A DNA stretch of 46,873 bases, taken from Clostridia bacterium. Lineage in GTDB: Bacteria > Bacillota > Clostridia > Oscillospirales > CAG-272. The notes under the pieces are model-generated. The model was not told where the DNA came from and searched no databases. It saw only the letters and a program-made list of their open reading frames with translations. The stretch spans positions 1 to 46,873 of the forward strand of contig JAFVRG010000013.1 of assembly GCA_017504405.1 (NCBI GenBank), read 5' to 3'. Positions 1 through 7,469 of the stretch are shown in pieces. The stretch's first letter is position 1. The number at the start of each line of letters is the position of its first letter. The position numbers and the translations under genes were made by a program.

Positions 1-185
1 AGCAGATCGCTCCCGGCGTTACCAGAGTATACGCTCACGTTCCTCTTGCACAGATGTTCGGTTATGCAACCACTCTTCGTTCTATGTCTCAGGGCCGTGC
101 GGTTTACGTAATGGAGCCCGACGGATTCCAGGATGTTCCGAAGAACATTCAGGAGGAGATAATCAAGAACCGCGCTGCAAAGTAA
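1..185 (+). CDS. fusA: Elongation factor G, C-terminal end (partial)
   Basis: Only the last 60 codons are present; the reading frame enters at base 3 and stops at TAA 183-185. The protein is the ribosomal translocase GTPase. The visible part is domain V, with the family-typical run [20 protein letters not shown] followed by a short Lys-rich end. The gene lies directly upstream of tuf in the usual str-operon order, so both are probably co-transcribed, since the 105-base gap has no obvious T-run terminator. The 5' part is outside the window, so nothing can be said about start or regulation. Confidence 0.95.
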   Translation, partial: QIAPGVTRVYAHVPLAQMFGYATTLRSMSQGRAVYVMEPDGFQDVPKNIQEEIIKNRAAK

Positions 186-210
186 TTTCAGCGTAACTTG
201 GCTTCCTTTT

Positions 211-238
211 GCGGCTTTGCCGTGTGTGACAGAGCCGC
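211..238 (+). other. Hairpin between fusA and tuf
   Basis: A six-base-pair stem (gcggct 211-216 with agccgc 233-238) lies in the fusA-tuf spacer. It is followed by tttgg, not by a clean T-run, so it is more likely an mRNA processing or stability hairpin than a terminator. This is inference from base pairing only. Confidence 0.35.
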
Positions 239-290
239 TTTGGATAAATAAAAATTTAAAAAAATAAATAAATTTAAGGAGATTACTAAA

Positions 291-1493
291 ATGGCAAAGG
301 CTAAGTTTGAAAAGACCAAACCCCACGTTAACATTGGTACTATCGGTCACGTTGACCACGGTAAGACCACCCTTACTGCTGCAATCACCAAGACTCTTTC
401 GCTCGCTAACGGCTCTGAGTTCCTTGATTACAGCCAGATCGACAACTGCCCCGAGGAGAGAGCTCGTGGTATCACAATCAACTCCAGACACGTTGAGTAC
501 GAGACTGACGCTCGTCACTATGCTCACGTTGACTGCCCCGGCCACGCTGACTACGTAAAGAACATGATTACAGGTGCAGCTCAGATGGACGGCGCAATTC
601 TCGTTGTTGCTGGTACTGACGGACCCCTTCAGCAGACCCGCGAGCACGTTCTTCTTGCTCGTCAGGTTGGCGTTCCTGCACTCGTTGTTTTCCTTAACAA
701 GTGCGACATCGTAGACGACGAGGAGCTTCTTGACCTCGTTGATATGGAGGTTCGTGACCTTCTTTCTTCCTACGAATTCCCCGGCGACGATATCCCCGTT
801 ATCCGCGGTTCCGCTCGTGTAGCTCTTGAGTGTACTTCCACAGATCCTAACGCTGCTGAGTACGCTCCCATCAAGGAGCTCATGGATGCAGTTGACTCCT
901 ACATCCCCACTCCCGCAAGAAACGAAGATTCTCCCTTCCTTATGCCCGTAGAGGACGTATTCTCTATCTCCGGCCGTGGTACTGTTGCTACCGGTCGTGT
1001 AGAGCGTGGTGTAATTAAGATGAACGAGACCGTCGAGATTGTAGGTCTTTCCGATGAGAGAAAGTCCACCGTTGTTACGGGTATCGAGATGTTCCACAAG
1101 ATGATGGATTACGCAGAGGCAGGCGATAACATCGGTGCGCTTCTCCGTGGTATCCAGAAGAACGAGATTGAGAGAGGTCAGGTTCTCTGCAAGCCCGGCT
1201 CCATCAATCCTCACACCAAGTTCGTAGGACAGGTTTACGTTCTTACTGAGAAGGAAGGCGGACGTCAGAAGCCCTTCTTCGCAGGATACCGTCCTCAGTT
1301 CTTCTTCAGAACAACCGACGTTACCGGTATCGTTGGTCTCCCTGCTGATGTAGAGATGTGCCGCCCCGGTGATAACGTTAACATGACCGTTGAGCTGATC
1401 ACTCCCGTTGCTATCGAGAAGGGTCTGCGTTTCGCTATCCGTGAGGGTGGTAGAACGGTTGGTTCGGGCGTTGTTTCCGAGATCATTGAGTAA
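291..1493 (+). CDS. tuf: Elongation factor Tu
   Basis: GTPase that delivers aminoacyl-tRNA to the ribosome. At 400 aa it is full length. The G domain shows GHVDHGKT (residues 19-26), DCPGH (81-85) and NKCD (136-139); domains II and III follow, with [14 protein letters not shown] near the usual place. The start ATG has AAGGAG nine bases upstream. It follows fusA and ends in an intrinsic terminator that is part of a dispersed repeat. Two G-domain spots differ from the textbook sequence: the normal GPMPQTREH is GPLQQTREH (residues 111-119), and the G5 SAL motif reads SAR. Whether these affect elfamycin sensitivity or are just lineage variation is unknown. Confidence 0.98.
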   Translation: MAKAKFEKTKPHVNIGTIGHVDHGKTTLTAAITKTLSLANGSEFLDYSQIDNCPEERARGITINSRHVEYETDARHYAHVDCPGHADYVKNMITGAAQMDGAILVVAGTDGPLQQTREHVLLARQVGVPALVVFLNKCDIVDDEELLDLVDMEVRDLLSSYEFPGDDIPVIRGSARVALECTSTDPNAAEYAPIKELMDAVDSYIPTPARNEDSPFLMPVEDVFSISGRGTVATGRVERGVIKMNETVEIVGLSDERKSTVVTGIEMFHKMMDYAEAGDNIGALLRGIQKNEIERGQVLCKPGSINPHTKFVGQVYVLTEKEGGRQKPFFAGYRPQFFFRTTDVTGIVGLPADVEMCRPGDNVNMTVELITPVAIEKGLRFAIREGGRTVGSGVVSEIIE

Positions 1494-1532
1494 TTCTTAT
1501 TAAGCATAAGAATAATTCACACAAATAAAAAC

Positions 1533-1640
1533 GGGGATGCCGTATTTCGGCATAACCGTAAACAAAAAAGGTGAGGTACAAAAAGTGCCTCACTTTTTCT
1601 CTTTACGAAGGTTTTTGCTAAGCTTTTTTTAAAAAGCGTT
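1533..1640 (-). repeat. Dispersed 3'-end repeat, copy 1 (partial)
   Basis: This segment is the reverse complement of the right half of the composite repeats at 5011-5252 and 41039-41284. It runs from a module reading tttcggcataaccgtaaac, through the tuf terminator, to the hairpin module ending aaaaagcg at about 1608-1638. Relative to the gene it follows (tuf) it has the same orientation as the other copies: gene end, module, terminator, hairpin motif. Confidence 0.75.
1571..1598 (+). terminator. Intrinsic terminator of tuf
   Basis: A nine-base-pair stem (gtgaggtac 1571-1579 with gtgcctcac 1585-1593, one T.G pair), a five-A loop and a five-T run. It sits inside a copy of the dispersed 3'-end repeat. 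Confidence 0.85.
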
Positions 1641-1651
1641 TGTTATATACC

Positions 1652-1680
1652 TTGACATAAATTTTAAAAAAATATATAAT
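1652..1680 (+). promoter_or_regulatory. Consensus sigma-A promoter of the AraC-type regulator
   Basis: TTGACA (1652-1657), 17-base spacer, TATAAT (1675-1680). Both hexamers match the consensus perfectly, which is unusual for a regulator gene and predicts strong basal transcription unless repressed. The start codon is about 25 bases past the predicted transcript start. Confidence 0.85.
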
Positions 1681-1712
1681 GATAACAGATATCTTGAAAA
1701 GGGGGTGATGGG

Positions 1713-2510
1713 GTGTTCGGATATTATGAAAACGAGGCTCTGGATATTTATAGGGTTAAGCGTTTGGAGGAGCATAGCTTCGAGGCGCACATTCACGACC
1801 GTGTGGAAATCGTGTATTGCTTTTCAGGCTCTCAGTGTGTAGTTATAGGTGATAAGGAGTATACCGTGAGCGAGGGAGAAGCGGCTGTAATCTTCCCTAA
1901 CGTTATGCACGAGTATAAAATAGGACGCCCCGAAAGCGTCAAGGAGACGAGGGCTGTCGTAATTGTGTGCAAGGCGTCAATGCTGTCCTACGTTTTCCCC
2001 GATATAACCGAGATGCTGCCCTACAACCCTGTAATAAGCAGTGAGAACGTATCCGAGGAAATGGCGAGGGCGTTTTTGAAGGTCTGGGATACCGACGAGA
2101 GTGCTGAGCTGCTCGGCTGGACGTATATAATTTTATCCGATTTGCTGAAAAGAATTCCGTTATATCCGAGGAGCCGACTCGAAAGGTCGGAGCTGGCGCC
2201 GAGAATAGTTTCCTATATATCGAAGAACTATAACAAGCCGCTCAGCATACGCTATCTGTCGGAGAAGCTCGGCTATTCGCAGTCCTATATAACGCATCTG
2301 TTCTGCGACCGATTGAAGATTCCGTTCAACGTATATCTTTCCGGGATTCGCTGCGACAGGGCGGCACACCTGATGAAAACGACGGATATGAGCCTATCCG
2401 AAATAGCGAGCGAGGTCGGGTACGAATATCTCAATACCTTCGGCAGGTGCTTTAAGCGCCGCTTTGGCACAACCCCCTCTAAATATAAGCAGGGATTATC
2501 ACAAAAATAA
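1713..2510 (+). CDS. AraC-family transcriptional regulator with cupin sensor
   Basis: A 265-aa regulator. Residues about 15-80 form a cupin-like ligand-binding half (HIHDRVEIVYCFSG is typical). Residues about 165-262 form the paired helix-turn-helix domain, including LSIRYLSEKLGYSQSYITHLF and the second helix-turn-helix ending in FGRCFKRRFGTTPSKYK. The start is GTG at 1713, chosen because AAAAGGGGG lies seven bases upstream; a nearby ATG at 1708 is out of frame. It is convergent with the GH3 gene and sits at the edge of the glycosidase island, so control of that island by a sugar signal is likely but inferred. The ligand cannot be told from sequence. Confidence 0.92.
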   Translation: MFGYYENEALDIYRVKRLEEHSFEAHIHDRVEIVYCFSGSQCVVIGDKEYTVSEGEAAVIFPNVMHEYKIGRPESVKETRAVVIVCKASMLSYVFPDITEMLPYNPVISSENVSEEMARAFLKVWDTDESAELLGWTYIILSDLLKRIPLYPRSRLERSELAPRIVSYISKNYNKPLSIRYLSEKLGYSQSYITHLFCDRLKIPFNVYLSGIRCDRAAHLMKTTDMSLSEIASEVGYEYLNTFGRCFKRRFGTTPSKYKQGLSQK

Positions 2511-2553
2511 AAGCATAATTTCCTTTTTCTTGGGATTTGGAAATTATGCTTTT
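2509..2553. terminator. Bidirectional terminator between the AraC gene and GH3
   Basis: A near-perfect stem of about 15 base pairs (2509-2523 with 2539-2553) with a 15-base loop. A-runs and T-runs on both flanks let it serve the convergent AraC gene and GH3 gene. Confidence 0.85.
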
Positions 2554-2561
2554 TGTTTTAA

Positions 2562-4856
2562 TTAATCTATCTTAAGAATCATACGGAGCACATAGCGTGC
2601 AGACTCTGCAATAATACCTCTGCTGACTCCTGAGAATATGGTGTCGGGATGCCACGGCATACGGACATCGTTTCCTGCTACGGCTTCTTTTCTTTTATTA
2701 CCGGTATTGAGCCAGTCGGTTATTATCAATCCCTCATAGCCCCATTCTCCTCGAAGTATGCCACGAAGGAGCTCAGCATTTTCGGATGAGCGTACACCGT
2801 TGATTATATTGTACGACGTCATTATGAGCCAGGGGTCGGACTCCTTTATGCATATTTCAAATCCCTTGAGATATATTTCACGCAGAGCACGCTCGGAGAG
2901 CACGGAATCGGAGTTTCTGCGATTGACCTCCTTGTTGTTGCACGCAAAGTGTTTGGGCGTTGCGCCGATACCCTGCGACTGTATGCCACGAACCATAGCC
3001 GCCGCCATTTTTCCTGCGACGAACGGGTCCTCCGAATAGTATTCGAAGTTTCTGCCGCACAGAGGACTTCTGTGAATGTTGAGCGCAGGAGTGAGCCAAA
3101 TTGACACATTGTTCTCCTTGATTTCAAGAGCTCCTGCGGCACCTACTCTTTCTACAAGCTCGGTGTTCCAGCTGCACGCCAGCATCGTTGCTATCGGGAA
3201 GGCTGTGGTTCTGATGCCCGTTTGAGGCTTCAGTCTTGCTCCTGCGGGACCGTCGGCGGTAGTCATTGTGGGTACGCCGTATTTGCAAAGACCGCCTATG
3301 CCTCCCGTTTCCGATACGCCTGCGTTTGGCGTACCCGTCAGCATCTGCATTATTTCCTCGTCTGTGAGCTGAGTCAGAAATTCGTCTATGCTGACTTTTC
3401 CCTCATATACGTCTATGAGCTTCTTGATATCACTTTCCGACTGAGGATATTTCTTCTCACATTTATAGGTGCATTCAAACTTTTTCTGGTCAAAATCCTT
3501 GTTCTCTACCGCTTGATAATCACCGTTTGCCAACAAGCGTTTGCCGAGGCGCTTCGGAGCGCAGTATTCCGTTAACTGCTTGATAACGGTATCCTTTTTT
3601 AGCGTATACTTGTAATCAATCTCGGTTATATCACGCACGGACGAGCCGATGTAGAGCTTGTATTCTCCCGACTCCATTACGTATGCGCTCTTCTGAATAG
3701 CGCCCGTATCGTCGTAGCTCGCCATATCCGAAACGTCAAATGACACCGTAAGCGTCTGTGCCTCTGTCGGAGCAAGGCTCCTTGTCTTGGCAAATGCAGA
3801 GAGGACGAGCGATGGCTTTGTAATCTTTACGGACGGAGCAGAGAAATAAACCTGAACAACCTCTTTACCCGCAAGGGTACCTGTGTTTTTAACTGTTACG
3901 CTGATATTTATTTTTCCGTCCTGCTCATTTGCCACAGTATCGGTTATTTCAAACGTGGTGTAGGAAAGTCCGTAGCCGAACGGATATACAACTCTTTCCT
4001 TTTTGCCCGGCACAGTTTCAAAGTATCGGTAGCCTACGAATATATCCTCGGTGTATTTTACATAATCCTCTGATTCGTGGAAGCCCTCGGTTGAGGGGTA
4101 ATCGTAGCAATCAATAGCGCAGGTATCGACCAGCTTTCCCGACGGATTTACGTCGCCGACCAGAATATCCGCACAGGCAAGACCGCCCTCCATACCGCCC
4201 TGCCATATCATCAGTGCGGCTTTAATTTTCTTGTTATCCGCAAACCACGAGGTGTCTATCATTGCGCCTGTGTTAAGCAGCACGATAACGTTTTCAAAGC
4301 TGTTGCAAACGGTATAGACCATATCCTTTTCCAGCTTGGAGAGGTTGAAATATGAATCGCTGTCATCGGCGTGCCTGTCCCAGCCCTCGCCTGAATAGCG
4401 ATTGACTGTGATTATTGCTGTATCAGCAAAGGATTTTGCGTCTGCAAGCAAATCGGCAGGTATTTCTGCCTCGTCAAACATACCGCTCTGCTTTTTGTCA
4501 GCGAGCATTTCTTTTACGTAATTTGCGTAGTAATCCGAGAGGGGAGAGAAAACCTCAACCTTATCCTCTTTCAGCTGAAGTCCTTCATATATATTTCTCA
4601 CGTATTCGCAGTGTACGTCGCCCGAGCCGCCTCCGCCCTTGACGTAATCTATCTGCGCCTTACCGAAAACCGCAACACGTGTGCCGATTTTCAGAGGTAA
4701 AATATTATCCTCGTTTTTGAGCAGGACTGCGCCCTCTCTTGCTGCTTCAAGAGAAATCTGAATATGCTCGGGTGAGCCCGTAACTCTTCTTCCGTCAGCT
4801 CCCAACGGCAAGCACGGCCAGTATTTAGCTCTCGCCCATTTTTCCATAGTAGCCAT
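2562..4856 (-). CDS. Glycoside hydrolase family 3 with swapped domain order
   Basis: A 764-aa beta-glycosidase. The usual GH3 order is reversed. The alpha/beta sandwich comes first (about residues 30-300, starting EGAVLLKNEDNILPL and holding GGSGDVH), then a fibronectin-III-like domain (about 310-420, entered by VYPFGYGLSYTTF), then the catalytic barrel (about 490-764). The predicted nucleophile is Asp714 in LIITDWLNTG and the likely acid/base is Glu157 in SGEGWDR; KHFACNNKE is also present. Inverted GH3 enzymes are known from rumen bacteria such as Butyrivibrio. No signal peptide is seen, so it is probably cytoplasmic, acting on imported beta-linked oligosaccharides. ATG start with AAAGGGG seven bases upstream. 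Exact substrate is unknown. Confidence 0.93.
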   Translation of the reverse strand: MATMEKWARAKYWPCLPLGADGRRVTGSPEHIQISLEAAREGAVLLKNEDNILPLKIGTRVAVFGKAQIDYVKGGGGSGDVHCEYVRNIYEGLQLKEDKVEVFSPLSDYYANYVKEMLADKKQSGMFDEAEIPADLLADAKSFADTAIITVNRYSGEGWDRHADDSDSYFNLSKLEKDMVYTVCNSFENVIVLLNTGAMIDTSWFADNKKIKAALMIWQGGMEGGLACADILVGDVNPSGKLVDTCAIDCYDYPSTEGFHESEDYVKYTEDIFVGYRYFETVPGKKERVVYPFGYGLSYTTFEITDTVANEQDGKINISVTVKNTGTLAGKEVVQVYFSAPSVKITKPSLVLSAFAKTRSLAPTEAQTLTVSFDVSDMASYDDTGAIQKSAYVMESGEYKLYIGSSVRDITEIDYKYTLKKDTVIKQLTEYCAPKRLGKRLLANGDYQAVENKDFDQKKFECTYKCEKKYPQSESDIKKLIDVYEGKVSIDEFLTQLTDEEIMQMLTGTPNAGVSETGGIGGLCKYGVPTMTTADGPAGARLKPQTGIRTTAFPIATMLACSWNTELVERVGAAGALEIKENNVSIWLTPALNIHRSPLCGRNFEYYSEDPFVAGKMAAAMVRGIQSQGIGATPKHFACNNKEVNRRNSDSVLSERALREIYLKGFEICIKESDPWLIMTSYNIINGVRSSENAELLRGILRGEWGYEGLIITDWLNTGNKRKEAVAGNDVRMPWHPDTIFSGVSRGIIAESARYVLRMILKID

Positions 4857-4879
4857 GATAAAACCCCTTTAATTTTATT

Positions 4880-4931
4880 AAGAAGTATTTGCTTCTTGTA
4901 TTCATTATATCACCGAAAAGGTATAGTTGAA
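4880..4931 (-). promoter_or_regulatory. Promoter of the inverted GH3 gene, with a palindrome
   Basis: On the minus strand, TTCAAC (4931-4926), 16-base spacer, TATAAT (4909-4904). Just past the -10 lies an inverted repeat, aagaag/cttctt (4880-4897), placed where an operator would block transcription. The AraC-type regulator nearby is a possible binder, but that is inference. Confidence 0.65.
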
Positions 4932-5010
4932 AAGAGCTATTTTAACAAAATATTCAACAAAATATGCTTTTTTCTTGCAGCTGTGCCGAAAGGCAGCCGG
5001 GGCAAACGGA

Positions 5011-5252
5011 TTTTGAGCAGAAATCGTCGTTCTTCGTCCCGAAGGCGTACGAGGGTACGTCGAGAGGGCGAAAACGGCGATAGTAAACAAAAAATAAAAT
5101 CAATCGAAAATCGCAGATTTTCTTCCTTGTAAGTAACGGACGCTTTTTGAAAAAAGCTTGGCAAAAACTTTTGTAAAGAAAAAAATAAGCAAAAAGGGCT
5201 CTTTAAAAAGAACCCTCTTTTTGTTTACGGTTATGCCAAAAGGCGAAAGCCC
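5011..5252 (+). repeat. Dispersed 3'-end repeat, copy 2 (composite)
   Basis: This fills most of the 396-base gap between the GH3 and GH95 genes. In order it holds: the ttttgagcagaaa start; a hairpin of about 59 bases (5023-5081); an AT-rich link; the short hairpin motif (5141-5172); a terminator for the GH95 gene (ggctctt..aagaacc); and the tttacggttatgcc module. Copies at 14821-15034 and 41039-41284 have the same order. The remaining 4932-5010 shows no gene. Confidence 0.8.
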
Positions 5253-7454
5253 CTAAATTACAACCTTGCCCTCGGCAATGAGCCTTTCGGAGCACTCCTT
5301 GCCGTCCACGTCGTAGATAGCAAGGGCGGTGATTTTTCCGTTCTCCCACGACATATCAATGCCGTAACCGCCACGGGCACGTATATTGCGTGCGCTACCC
5401 GTTGACAGCTCGTTGGGCAGACAGGGCAGAAGCTCGATAACGCCCCTGTGGCTCTGCACGAGCATCTCGGATATAGCGCAGCAAACGCCGAAGTTTCCGT
5501 CTATCTGGAACGGGGGGTGAGCATCAAACATATTGATATACATCGACCTTTTGAACATATTTACTATGTATGAGTAGGCAATTTCAGGCTCACGCATACG
5601 GGTATACATATTCGTTATCCACGCATTTGACCAGCCCGTGCCGCCACCGCCGTTTGCGAGACGGTATTCAAGAGATTTTTTCATAGCGTCAAAGTAGGGC
5701 GAGTCCTCGCCGTACATTCTGCACGGGAAATATCCGCACAGATGCGATATGTGCCTGTGACCGAGCTCGTTTTCCTCGAGCTCGGCATCCCATTCGAGCA
5801 GTCTGCCGTCAGAGCCGATTTTCAGCGGACGGATTTTTTCGAGCTTTTTCTCATACTCGGACGCATCCTTGCCCAAATAACCGCACAGCTCAATGAGGTT
5901 CATGTAGAAATCGCAAATCAGGGATATATCCATACCCGTGCCCGTCGTTATCTGACAGTATTTTCCGTTATACATAAATCCGTTTTCGGGGGATTCCGAG
6001 GGGGACGTGGTGAGGTATCCGTCACTGTCGTAAACCATCAAATCCGACAAAAACTCCTCAGCCCCTATGAGTATTGGCATATATTCTTCGAGGAATTTTT
6101 TGTCCTGGGTGTACATATAGTGCTCGTATACGTGGCGGCAGGTCCATATTCCGCCCATCTGCCAGAAGCCGTGGGGGGCGTTGGTTGCCTCAAGGTTGAA
6201 GCGCCATATATCCGAGTTGTGAGCGCAGTACCAGCCACGCATGCCGAGATGATTTTCCTTATGCGACCAGTCCGAGAGCATATCCATAAGCGGCATATGG
6301 CAGTCGGAAAGTCCTGCCTGCTCAGCCGCCCAGTAGTTCATCTGCACGTTAATGTTTGTTGTGTAGTTGGAGTTCCAGGGCGCAATTACGTCATTTGACC
6401 ATATCCCCTGCAGATTTGCCGACTGCGTGCCCTTTCTTGAGGAGCAGAGGAGCATATATCTGCCGAGGTCGTAGAGGGTTTTGACAAGCACGGGATCGCT
6501 TTTTCCCTCTCCGAGCAATTTGATTCTCTCGTCGGTAGGCAAAAGCTCAAGCCCGTCGTTACCCTCAAAGGTTACAGAGGTGGCGTCATATTCCTTTTTA
6601 TACGCCTCAACATGGCGAGCTTTAAGCTCCTCATAGGAATATTTAATGGCATTTTGAAGACGTTTTTCACATTCAGCCTCGGCATTTTTGCCCTCGCTTA
6701 TCGGCATTTTGTCATACCCGTTGAAGCTGGTGCCGACGGACACAATGACCGTCATCTCACCCAGCCGTCCGATGCGCAAAAACTCGCCGTGGTTGTTTAT
6801 TTTAGCGGGGGTTATAATTTTAACCTTTGCGCAGTATTCAATGCTTTCCTTGTCATCTTCGTAGAACACATCGCCATCGTTGGTGATATTTGTAGGGCAA
6901 CGTCCCTTTACGGTTACCGTATCGCCCTCAATAGTCTTTTCGCCCTTCAGCATCTGATTGAATTTTATATTAACCGTGTTCCAGTCCCAGTTGCAGGAGA
7001 AGCGGTATACCATTACGTCATCGGCAAAGGAGCAGAACGCTTCCTTTGTTATATAAAACGGCTCCCCATAATTTAATATATAGGTATTTTTGTAAATTCC
7101 CGTGGAGAGGTCAAGCTCACGTATATAATCTACGGGATTGGGGCAGAGCGTTTCAAACGTGAGACTGCCGAGTGAGAGATAATATTCCGAGCGCTTGTTT
7201 TGCATCATTTTGCGAACACCCTCGTCTGCGGCGACATAGTCTCCGTTTTTAAGAGCCTCTCGCACGTATTTCAGGTCGTCGGGATTGTATTTATGAGAAT
7301 CCTTGTTGGGATAGCCCGACCAGAGGGTGTCCTCGTTCAACTGTATTTTGTCGCAAAAGACGTCGCCGTGGAGCATACCGCCCAGCCTGCCGTTTCCGAT
7401 AGGCAGAGCCTCGTTCCAGTTTTTAGCCGCCTTGTTATACCATAGCTTTGACAT
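5253..7454 (-). CDS. Glycoside hydrolase family 95 (alpha-L-fucosidase or alpha-L-galactosidase)
   Basis: A 733-aa enzyme matching GH95 over its full length. The N-terminal beta domain starts LWYNKAAKNWNEALPIGNGRLG, and the (alpha/alpha)6 barrel lies at about 300-640. Catalytic landmarks by family knowledge are Asn367 and Asn369 in NYTTNIN, Glu490 in SPSESPEN, and the Asp-containing block HPPFQIDGNFG. GH95 members remove alpha-1,2-L-fucose, and some remove alpha-L-galactose from pectin; sequence alone does not decide. No signal peptide, so probably intracellular. It starts 15 bases after the beta-helix gene stops, with GAGG as ribosome site, so the two form one operon. Confidence 0.93.
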   Translation of the reverse strand: MSKLWYNKAAKNWNEALPIGNGRLGGMLHGDVFCDKIQLNEDTLWSGYPNKDSHKYNPDDLKYVREALKNGDYVAADEGVRKMMQNKRSEYYLSLGSLTFETLCPNPVDYIRELDLSTGIYKNTYILNYGEPFYITKEAFCSFADDVMVYRFSCNWDWNTVNIKFNQMLKGEKTIEGDTVTVKGRCPTNITNDGDVFYEDDKESIEYCAKVKIITPAKINNHGEFLRIGRLGEMTVIVSVGTSFNGYDKMPISEGKNAEAECEKRLQNAIKYSYEELKARHVEAYKKEYDATSVTFEGNDGLELLPTDERIKLLGEGKSDPVLVKTLYDLGRYMLLCSSRKGTQSANLQGIWSNDVIAPWNSNYTTNINVQMNYWAAEQAGLSDCHMPLMDMLSDWSHKENHLGMRGWYCAHNSDIWRFNLEATNAPHGFWQMGGIWTCRHVYEHYMYTQDKKFLEEYMPILIGAEEFLSDLMVYDSDGYLTTSPSESPENGFMYNGKYCQITTGTGMDISLICDFYMNLIELCGYLGKDASEYEKKLEKIRPLKIGSDGRLLEWDAELEENELGHRHISHLCGYFPCRMYGEDSPYFDAMKKSLEYRLANGGGGTGWSNAWITNMYTRMREPEIAYSYIVNMFKRSMYINMFDAHPPFQIDGNFGVCCAISEMLVQSHRGVIELLPCLPNELSTGSARNIRARGGYGIDMSWENGKITALAIYDVDGKECSERLIAEGKVVI

Positions 7455-7469
7455 AATTAAACCTCGCAG

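Noticed and set aside
2562..4856. Frameshift or assembly rearrangement behind the odd GH3 domain order
   Set aside because: One continuous frame with a good start, promoter and terminator; reversed GH3 order is known in other bacteria.
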